Origin: Xanthobacteraceae bacterium
Lineage (GTDB): Bacteria; Pseudomonadota; Alphaproteobacteria; Rhizobiales; Xanthobacteraceae
Assembly: GCA_019746355.1 (NCBI GenBank)
Contig: JAIESC010000182.1
Span: 1-30,885 of the forward strand
Direction: 5' to 3'
Length of the DNA: 30,885 bases
The notes under the pieces were generated by a model, which did not search any database, had not been told where the DNA came from, and was given only the letters and a program-made list of their open reading frames with translations. Below, one piece after another: positions 25,044-30,885 of this stretch. Made by a program: the position numbers and the translations under genes. Position 1 is the first letter of the stretch; each line of letters begins with the position of its first letter.

Positions 25044-26765
25044 ATGCGTCGCGGAGTGTTGTTGGTTCTAGGTCTGCTGACGGCGGCCATGGCGCTCGCG
25101 GCGGTGCCCGCGCCGGTGCAAGCCCGGGACCTGGGAGGCGCGCTGCTCGGCGTCATCACCCGTCCGCTGGGCGCCATCCTTGGTGCGCCGCGATACAGCC
25201 GGCGTTCGTACCGGCACCGCCGTGCGGCGGCGAGCCGCTCGCGCACCGTCCGGGCCACGCCCGCGCAAGTTCAGGCCGCAAGGGCCGCGGCCGCAGGAAC
25301 CGCTGTTGCCGGCACGGCTGCGGTGGCAGCGACCGCGGCCGGCACGACCCCGGCCGACGCCAAGGCCGCCAGCGATGCGGTTGCGCAGCAGGAAAAGACT
25401 GCGCCATCGGCGGAAGCCAAACCTGCGCCCGTCACGACGCCAGCCGCAGTGGCAGCGCCCCCGGCCACGACGCCTGCCGCGAGTGCTGCGCCACCTCCAA
25501 CGGTCAGCGCGGCCGCCAAGGCCACCACGGCGGCGATTCTCAATGAATCCAAGGTTGAGCCGAAACCCGAGCCCAAAGCTGAGGCGAAGCCGGTCGAGAC
25601 CAAGCCTGAAGCCAAGCCTGAAACCAGGCCCGAGCCCAAAGCTGCCGAAGCCAGACCTGCCGAAGCCAGACCTGCCGAAGCGAAGCCCGCCGAAGGCCAG
25701 CCTGCCGTCCAGGCGAGGACCGAGCCCGTCTCCGCGCCGCCGGCCGCGGCACCGCTTCCCGTGCCGACACCGGCGCAGCGTTCCGCCGCGGTGTCGCCGC
25801 GCAGCACCGACCAGCCGCCGGCGCGGCAGCAGCCCACCGCTGCGCCCGCGGCCCGCGGAACGCTGCGCTCCGGCGTAACCGGCCCGCTCACCTGGCCGAC
25901 CGCCCTGGAAGACGTGGTCGGCTTCGCCATGTGGGCCGGCGAATACAGCGAGCGGCTGCGCGGTCACGGCATCGGCGACGTGCTCACGGCCGTGATGGTT
26001 CCTGCCGACGCGCTTGCCGCCCGCATCCGCCCCAGTGGGGTGGCCGTGACGGCCCGCACCGACGCGCGCCGCAATGCCGCAGCGCCCAGTGGCTCGCCCA
26101 GCGGCTCTCTCGGTGTCTGCAACATGGAACCCGCGGCGGAGGATTGGTTCGTCACCTCGATCGAGCGCGCGATCGAGCCCAATGCCGAGCAGCGCGCCGC
26201 GCTTGCGCAGCTCAAGACCGCGTTCAACGACGCCGCAGTCAGGATCAGGGCGGCGTGCCGCGACGAGACCTCGACGACTTCGGCGGAGCGTCTGCGCATC
26301 ATGCAGACCATGCTGTGGGCGGTGCACGATGCCGCGACCCAGCTTCGCGGACCGATCGCGAAATTCTACGGCACGCTCACGGCGGAGCAGCGCCAGAAGT
26401 TCGCAGGCGCTCCTTCGGCACAGGCCGACCCGCGCTCGATGACGCCGCAGGCCATCGCCCGCCTCTGCGGTGCGCCGCAATCGGGCGACGCGATGCTGAG
26501 ACAGGCCGAGCAGTCGCTCAGCCTGAACCGGGCGCAGCGCGCGAGCCTCGACGCGTTCCAGAAGAAGTCGGCGGAGATGGGCCAGTTCCTGATGGCGTCG
26601 TGCCTGAAGCCGGTCGCATCCACGCCGGTGGAGCGGATCGACGCCGCGGCCGACCGGCTGACGGCGCTGATCTTCGCGGCCTCCACGATCAACCTCGCGC
26701 TCAATGATTTCTACGGTCAGCTGAACGACGAGCAGCGGGCGAAGTTCGACGCCGCCGTGCGGTAG
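25044..26765 (+). CDS. Exported LTXXQ-motif (Spy/CpxP-like) protein with two repeat units and long Pro/Ala-rich linker
   Basis: The 573-residue protein has a signal peptide (1-27, cut near PVQA-RD). Residues of about 55-275 are a low-complexity Ala/Pro/Lys/Glu stretch with repeats of the PEPKAEAKP and PAEARPAEAK kind; part of the DNA (about 25645-25690) is a 15-bp tandem repeat. Two similar helical units follow, ending FYGTLTAEQRQKF (LTAEQ at 445) and FYGQLNDEQRAKF (LNDEQ at 560). LTXXQ units are typical of Spy and CpxP, periplasmic proteins that bind unfolded proteins or report envelope stress. The ATG at 25044 has ggagg about 8 bp upstream and fits the signal peptide. A candidate stress promoter lies upstream. 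Chaperone function is inferred from the family. Confidence 0.8.
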   Translation: MRRGVLLVLGLLTAAMALAAVPAPVQARDLGGALLGVITRPLGAILGAPRYSRRSYRHRRAAASRSRTVRATPAQVQAARAAAAGTAVAGTAAVAATAAGTTPADAKAASDAVAQQEKTAPSAEAKPAPVTTPAAVAAPPATTPAASAAPPPTVSAAAKATTAAILNESKVEPKPEPKAEAKPVETKPEAKPETRPEPKAAEARPAEARPAEAKPAEGQPAVQARTEPVSAPPAAAPLPVPTPAQRSAAVSPRSTDQPPARQQPTAAPAARGTLRSGVTGPLTWPTALEDVVGFAMWAGEYSERLRGHGIGDVLTAVMVPADALAARIRPSGVAVTARTDARRNAAAPSGSPSGSLGVCNMEPAAEDWFVTSIERAIEPNAEQRAALAQLKTAFNDAAVRIRAACRDETSTTSAERLRIMQTMLWAVHDAATQLRGPIAKFYGTLTAEQRQKFAGAPSAQADPRSMTPQAIARLCGAPQSGDAMLRQAEQSLSLNRAQRASLDAFQKKSAEMGQFLMASCLKPVASTPVERIDAAADRLTALIFAASTINLALNDFYGQLNDEQRAKFDAAVR

Positions 26766-26773
26766 CACACCGC

Positions 26774-26883
26774 CGTCATTCCGGGGCGCACGCGTAAGCG
26801 TGCGAGCCCGGAATCCAGACAAGCAGGGGCTTTCTCCGGGACTGGATTCCGGGCCCCGCGCTTCGCGCGGTCCCGGAATGACG
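26774..26883. repeat. Multi-arm palindromic repeat between convergent genes
   Basis: The outer arms cgtcattccggg (26774) and cccggaatgacg (to 26883) pair. Inside are gcccggaatccag with ctggattccgggc, and two hairpins, gcacgc-gtaa-gcgtgc and ccgcgc-ttc-gcgcgg. It fills the gap between the LTXXQ gene and shc, which meet tail to tail, and may end both transcripts. The gtcattccgggg/cccggaatgac form is a common dispersed repeat in Bradyrhizobium relatives. Confidence 0.7.
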
Positions 26884-26890
26884 TCGGTGG

Positions 26891-28831
26891 CTACATCCCG
26901 AACCTGACGGTGCGATCGTTGCGCGCAACGAGGCTGCGGTAGCGCGCCATCGCCCAGAGCGGAAAATATCTCCGGTAGCCGTGGTAGCGCAGGTAGAACA
27001 CGCGCGGGAAGCCGGTCGCGGTGTAGCGCGGCTCCTCCCAGAAGCCATCGGCCCCTTGCGACTTCATCAGATAGGCGATGCCGCGCGTCACCGCCGGATG
27101 CGCGGTGTCGCCGGTCGCCATCAGCCCGAGCAGTGCCCAGGCGGTCTGCGAGGCGGTGCTCGGCGCGGGCTCGTAGCCCTTGTAGTCGAGCTTGTAGCTT
27201 GAGCCGTCCTCGCCCCAGCCGCCATCGGCATTCTGGATCTTCACCAGCCAGTCCGCGGCCTTGCGCATTTCCGGCGCGGCGTGATCGACGCCCGCGGCGT
27301 TGAGCGCGCAGAGCACCGACCAGGTGCCGTAGATGTAGTTCATGCCCCAGCGGCCGTACCAGCTGCCTTCGTCGAGCTGCGTGCGCCTGAGATAGTCCAC
27401 GCCGGCCCGGACCACGGCCGAGTTCTCCATCGTCTGCCCGAACTGCGCGAGCATCGAGACGCAGCGGCCCGTCACGTCCTCGGTCGGCGGATCGAGCAGC
27501 GCGCCGTGATCGGCAAACGGAATGTTGTTGAGATAGTGGTATTCGTTGTCGGCATCGAACGCGCCCCACGCGCCGTTCTGGCTCTGCAGGCCGAGGATCC
27601 ATTCCTCCGCCCGCTTGAGCGCCGCGCGGTGATCGACCTTCGGGTCGAGCTGCTGCGTGCGCTCCATCGCCATCGCCACCACCGCGGTGTCGTCCACGTC
27701 CGGATAGTGCGGATTGGCATATTGGAACGCCCAGCCGCCGGGCCGCACGTTGGGCCGGCGCACGGTCCAGTCGCCCTTCACGTCGAGGATCTGCTTGGGC
27801 TCGAGCCACTGCAGCGCCCTGGTCACGCGCGCCTGCGCCTGCGCGTCGCCGGTCTCGAGCAGCGCATGCGCGGCGAGGCCGGTGTCCCAGATCGGCGACA
27901 CGCAGGGCTGGCAATAGGCCTCGTGCTCGTGCACGACCAGGAGCTTCTCCACCGACAGCCGCGCCACCGCGCGCAGCGGATGATCCGCGGGATAGCCCAG
28001 CACGTCGAACATCATCACGCTGTTGGCCATCGCCGGATAGATCGCGCCAAGCCCGTCCTCGCCGTTGAGCCGTTCGGTGACCCAGGCCACGGCCTTGTCG
28101 ATCGCGCGCTTGCGCGGACCCTTCGGGAACATGGGCTCGGTCGCGCGCAGCACGTTGTCGACGACGCGGAAGAACCAGAACCAGCTTGCCTTCTGCTGCG
28201 GGGCCTTGGGCGCAGGCCCGAGCGTCGACGGCGGGTCGATGAACAGCTCGTCGATGCGGATGTTCTTCGGATTGCGCGCCCTGGGCTTCAGCGCCATCAG
28301 CACCAGGAGCGGCACGATGACGGTGCGGCTCCAGTACGAGATCTTGTCGAGGTGGAATGGAAACCACTTCGGCAGCAGCATGATCTCGACCGGCATCACC
28401 GGCACCGCGCGCCAGGGAATGAACCCGTAGAGAGCAAGGAGGATCTTGGTGAAGACGTTCGACTTCGCCGCCCCGCCGCGCGAGCGCATCGCCTCGCGCG
28501 CGCGCGCCATGTGCGGGGCGTTGATGTCGTCGCCGATGGTCTTCAGCGCGAAATACGCCTTCACGGTCGCGCTCATGTCGAACGCGCCTTCGTGGAACAG
28601 CGGCCAGCCACCGTGCTTGCCCTGGATGCGGCGCAGATACACGCCGATCTTGCGCTCGAGCTCGGCATCCACCGGCTCGGCAAGATAGTGCCGCAGCAGC
28701 ACGTATTCGGCCGGAATGGTGGCGTCGGCCTCGAGCTCGAAGCACCAGTGCCCGTCGGGCTTCTGCGCGTCGAGCATCGCCTTGGTCGCCGAGGCGATGT
28801 TGCCGTTGAGCGCCGCAAGGTCGACCGTCAT
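26891..28831 (-). CDS. shc: Squalene-hopene cyclase
   Basis: The 646-residue enzyme cyclises squalene to hopene and diplopterol at the cytoplasmic membrane, the defining step of hopanoid formation. The catalytic acid motif is D378VDD381 (DVDDTAVV), placed as in known cyclases. QW repeats of the form Q-x3-GxW recur, for example QKPDGHW, QSQNGAW, QNADGGW and QGADGFW. Also seen are the CVSPIWDTGLAAHAL and SYWSRTVIVPLLVL regions of the active-site barrel and membrane plug. Length is normal. Its ATG overlaps the hpnE stop by four bases (ATGA), so it is coupled to it in the order hpnD-hpnE-shc. Also called hpnF. It is the last gene of the operon before the repeat element. Confidence 0.97.
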   Translation of the reverse strand: MTVDLAALNGNIASATKAMLDAQKPDGHWCFELEADATIPAEYVLLRHYLAEPVDAELERKIGVYLRRIQGKHGGWPLFHEGAFDMSATVKAYFALKTIGDDINAPHMARAREAMRSRGGAAKSNVFTKILLALYGFIPWRAVPVMPVEIMLLPKWFPFHLDKISYWSRTVIVPLLVLMALKPRARNPKNIRIDELFIDPPSTLGPAPKAPQQKASWFWFFRVVDNVLRATEPMFPKGPRKRAIDKAVAWVTERLNGEDGLGAIYPAMANSVMMFDVLGYPADHPLRAVARLSVEKLLVVHEHEAYCQPCVSPIWDTGLAAHALLETGDAQAQARVTRALQWLEPKQILDVKGDWTVRRPNVRPGGWAFQYANPHYPDVDDTAVVAMAMERTQQLDPKVDHRAALKRAEEWILGLQSQNGAWGAFDADNEYHYLNNIPFADHGALLDPPTEDVTGRCVSMLAQFGQTMENSAVVRAGVDYLRRTQLDEGSWYGRWGMNYIYGTWSVLCALNAAGVDHAAPEMRKAADWLVKIQNADGGWGEDGSSYKLDYKGYEPAPSTASQTAWALLGLMATGDTAHPAVTRGIAYLMKSQGADGFWEEPRYTATGFPRVFYLRYHGYRRYFPLWAMARYRSLVARNDRTVRFGM

Positions 28832-30084
28832 GCGGGCCTCTTGATCAGTTCATTCGCAAGCTCCGCCGCGCGGTTGCCCGAGCGGGCCGCGCCTTCGAGC
28901 GTCGCCGGCAACCCGGTCGCGGTCCAGTCTCCGGCCAAAAACAGGTTCTCCCATTTCGTGCGCGCGCCGGGGCGCTTCAAGTTCTCCGCAGGCGTCGCGG
29001 CAAACGTCGCGCGCCGCTCGCGCACGATCTGCCACGGCGGCAGGCTTGCGGCAATTCCGGTGGCGCGGGCGACCTCGTTCCATATCGTCTCCGCCAATTC
29101 GGCGCGCGGCACATCCATCAACCGGTCGGCACTGCTGATCGTCACCGAAAGGCGGCCCTCGAAGGCGAAAATCCATTCGGTCGTGGCGTTGATCAACCCC
29201 TGCATCGGCGGCACGTGGGGCGGCGCATCGATCTTGAAATGGGCGTTGGCGATGGAGCGGTAGCCCTGCGGCGTCGGCAGGCCGGGCACCAGCGCCGCCG
29301 CCGCGTGCGTTGGCACCGCGACGATGACCGCATCGTCTGCCGCAAGGTCGATCTGGTCCGCACCGAAGTCGAGCTGCGACACCCGGCCGCCGCCGAACGT
29401 CATCGCGCGGAGCTCGTGCTCCAGCCGCACCTCGACGCCCCGCCCCTTCAGGTGCTTCAGCGCCGGCTCGATGAACGCATGGCTCAACCCGTCGCGCGCG
29501 ATCAGCGGACGGCAGGCTTTGCCGCCCAGCGCCAATGTCTCGCGCATCACCGCCGAAGCAAGCGCCGCCGCGCCCTGCGGCGGGTCGATGTTCAGGGCGG
29601 CGAGCAGCACCGGCCGAAGCAGCCTGTCGTACAGCGCCCCCGAGCAATCGAGCACATCGCCCAGCCTGGCATCGTCCGCCACGCGGAGGAGGCGCGCGAC
29701 CTTGAGATAATCGAACGCCGCTGTGCCCGGCACGCGGCGGGCCTTGTCGAAAATCCACCACGGCAGCCCGTCGTTGATGCGCAGCGTCCAGCGCTCGCCG
29801 GAGGCGAGATCGACAAACGGAAAATCCGCGGTCGCGGGTCCCACCAGCGCGCCGGCGCTGCCGATCGCTGCGGCGAACTCCTGCACGTCGTGATTGCCCG
29901 ACAGCACCAGATGATTGCCGTTGTCGATGGCCATGCCGATGGCGCGGTCGAAATACGAGCGGCAGCGCCCGCCGGGATAGGCGGTGGCCTCGTGCACGAC
30001 GACCTTGGCCGGCGTCCGCGCCAGCTTTACCGCCGCTGCAAGTCCGGCCAGACCTGCACCGATAATGTGAACGGTGCGGGCCAT
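28828..30084 (-). CDS. hpnE: Hydroxysqualene dehydroxylase (squalene-associated FAD-dependent desaturase HpnE)
   Basis: The 418-residue flavoprotein reduces hydroxysqualene, formed by HpnC, to squalene. The FAD-binding motif GAGLAGLAAAVKLA lies at about 9-22. The second half ends with the conserved FLAGDWTATGLPATLEGAARSG-type region that contacts the flavin. The middle has GGRCRSYFD and DNGNHLVLSGN, typical of the HpnE/phytoene-desaturase-like group. It starts one base inside the hpnD stop (TGATG) and its own stop overlaps shc. This three-gene order matches the known hpnC-hpnD-hpnE-shc layout. Length matches the family (about 410-430). The N-terminal ATG at 30084 sits directly before the FAD motif, so the start is secure. 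Confidence 0.95.
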   Translation of the reverse strand: MARTVHIIGAGLAGLAAAVKLARTPAKVVVHEATAYPGGRCRSYFDRAIGMAIDNGNHLVLSGNHDVQEFAAAIGSAGALVGPATADFPFVDLASGERWTLRINDGLPWWIFDKARRVPGTAAFDYLKVARLLRVADDARLGDVLDCSGALYDRLLRPVLLAALNIDPPQGAAALASAVMRETLALGGKACRPLIARDGLSHAFIEPALKHLKGRGVEVRLEHELRAMTFGGGRVSQLDFGADQIDLAADDAVIVAVPTHAAAALVPGLPTPQGYRSIANAHFKIDAPPHVPPMQGLINATTEWIFAFEGRLSVTISSADRLMDVPRAELAETIWNEVARATGIAASLPPWQIVRERRATFAATPAENLKRPGARTKWENLFLAGDWTATGLPATLEGAARSGNRAAELANELIKRPA

Positions 30085-30885
30085 CAGATGATTGCGTACT
30101 GGACCGCGATCCAGGACAGGCGCAGCGGGCTCACCTGGACCCGCGTGCGCGGCGGGGCCCAGCCGCGCGTCCGCATGCCCTGCAGTATGACGCGGTAGAC
30201 CTCTTCCATGATCTTCGGTGCCTTGACCACACGCCGTGGATTGCGCGCCATGATCGCATCGGCCTCCTTGAAGTGGCTGAGCGCGCGCAGCGCCACCGCC
30301 TCGCAGACCTGATGCAGCCGCGGGCTCGCCAGCGCGGTCTTGGGGTCCAAGTTCTTGGGGTCCAAGTTCTTGGGGTCCAAGGTCTTGGGGTCCAAGGTCT
30401 TGGGGTCCAAGTTCTTGGCGTCCGTGCTCTCGATCCCGGCCTTGCGCAGCTCTTCCGCCGGCAGATAGAGCCGGCCGATCGCGGCGTCCTCATCGAGGTC
30501 GCGCAGGATGTTGGTGAGCTGCAGTGCGCGGCCGAGATGGTAGGCGAGCGCAATGCCGTCGTTCTCCGCCATGCCGAACACGCGCACCGACAGCCGGCCG
30601 ACCGCGCTCGCCACCCGGTCGCAATAGAGGTCGAGCTTTTCCCAATTGGGCGCGCGGATGTCCTCGGCGGCGTCCATGTCCATGCCGTCGATCACGGCGA
30701 GGAAGTCCTCCTTCTGCAGCTTGAAGTCGCGCGCCGCCTGCGCGAGCCCGCGCAGGTCCGACGGCACCTCGCCCGCGTACATGGCCTCGATGCGCCGCCG
30801 CCATTGCCCAAGCTGCGGCCGGCGCTCGGCATGCGGCGCGGTCGAATCCGCCACGTCGTCGACCAGCCGGCAGAACGAATAGATC
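30084..30885 (-). CDS. hpnD: Presqualene diphosphate synthase HpnD, 5' end outside the window
   Basis: The coding frame runs off the right edge, so about 35-40 N-terminal residues are missing; the visible part begins IYSFCRLVDDVADS. HpnD joins two farnesyl diphosphates to presqualene diphosphate. Both Mg-diphosphate motifs are present: LVDDVAD at the start and NILRDLDEDAAIGRLYLP in the middle. After the second, the family's LRKAGI segment is followed by five-residue repeats (NLDPK and TLDPK, five copies), encoded by a 15-bp tandem DNA repeat, before the normal RLHQVCEAVALRA helix continues. Other family members lack this insert as far as I know. The frame remains open through it. The next gene upstream is probably hpnC, beyond the window. 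Confidence 0.95.
   Translation of the reverse strand, partial: IYSFCRLVDDVADSTAPHAERRPQLGQWRRRIEAMYAGEVPSDLRGLAQAARDFKLQKEDFLAVIDGMDMDAAEDIRAPNWEKLDLYCDRVASAVGRLSVRVFGMAENDGIALAYHLGRALQLTNILRDLDEDAAIGRLYLPAEELRKAGIESTDAKNLDPKTLDPKTLDPKNLDPKNLDPKTALASPRLHQVCEAVALRALSHFKEADAIMARNPRRVVKAPKIMEEVYRVILQGMRTRGWAPPRTRVQVSPLRLSWIAVQYAII
30336..30420. repeat. In-frame 15-bp tandem repeat within hpnD
   Basis: Five units of 15 bp (g[g/t]tcttggggtccaa) run from 30336 to 30410, with a sixth diverged unit to about 30420-30425. Units differ only at the second base, which alternates Thr or Asn codons on the coding strand. The unit length of 15 keeps the frame, adding LDPK-type pentapeptides to HpnD. The homogeneity suggests recent expansion or contraction by slippage. 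Confidence 0.9.

Noticed and set aside
25068..28745. Very long minus-strand open frame (1225 codons) across the LTXXQ gene, the repeat element and shc
   Set aside because: It is antisense to one gene and out of frame in the other, is Arg/Gly-rich without domains, and arises from high GC. The real genes have signal peptide, motifs and operon overlaps.
30336..30425. Possible CRISPR-like repeat
   Set aside because: Units are contiguous 15-mers without spacers and lie in frame inside hpnD.

Overview
The window is GC-rich, densely coding DNA from an alphaproteobacterium, most likely a Hyphomicrobiales (Rhizobiales) member near Bradyrhizobium, Rhodopseudomonas, Pseudolabrys or other Xanthobacteraceae. 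The grounds are the hopanoid operon hpnD-hpnE-shc, an expanded set of Bug/TctC binding proteins, a type 1 idi, short palindromic intergenic repeats of a kind common in that group, and candidate CtrA and EcfG-type sites. No rRNA, tRNA, CRISPR array, transposase or phage gene was seen.

Layout. 1-4204: a minus-strand run reading ettA (ABC-F translation factor), a DUF1330 protein, a UPF0114 membrane protein and an MltB-type lytic transglycosylase, bounded on the left by a palindromic repeat. 4381-6727: an unrecognised 40-residue ORF, a leaderless NMT1/SsuA-like protein, a small Cys-motif protein and an unrecognised exported protein gene bracketed by 23-bp direct repeats. 6990-9222: a D-2-hydroxyacid dehydrogenase and a fumarylacetoacetate hydrolase family protein in tandem, then a convergent GDCCVxC-type Cys-rich protein behind a perfect 11-bp hairpin. 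9428-14424: five Bug/TctC solute-binding proteins, two rightward and three leftward, meeting tail to tail, with no transporter membrane genes. 14568-16454: a PAS-containing chemoreceptor and the C-terminal relic of a Fic protein. 16663-19534: a dihydroxyphthalate-decarboxylase-like protein, pyrE, a CoxG-family protein and idi, followed by a repeat element. 19762-24836 (minus): a creatinase-like M24 protein, UDP-glucuronate decarboxylase, a small exported protein and a 790-residue RND/MMPL exporter. 25044-26765: an exported protein with two LTXXQ (Spy/CpxP-like) units behind a candidate EcfG promoter. 26891-30885 (minus): shc, hpnE and 5'-truncated hpnD.

How the parts fit. idi supplies isoprenoid precursors; HpnD and HpnE make squalene from farnesyl diphosphate, and Shc cyclises it to hopanoids. 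The RND protein resembles the HpnN group that moves hopanoids to the outer membrane, though this assignment is inferred. UDP-xylose synthesis, the lytic transglycosylase and the LTXXQ protein add an envelope theme. The Bug proteins with the hydroxyacid dehydrogenase and FAH protein suggest organic-acid scavenging. No clearly new multi-gene system stands out. The best leads are the in-frame 15-bp repeat inside hpnD, the direct-repeat-bracketed gene, the Bug array, the M24 protein lacking usual metal ligands, the GDCCVxC gene and the two candidate regulatory sites.
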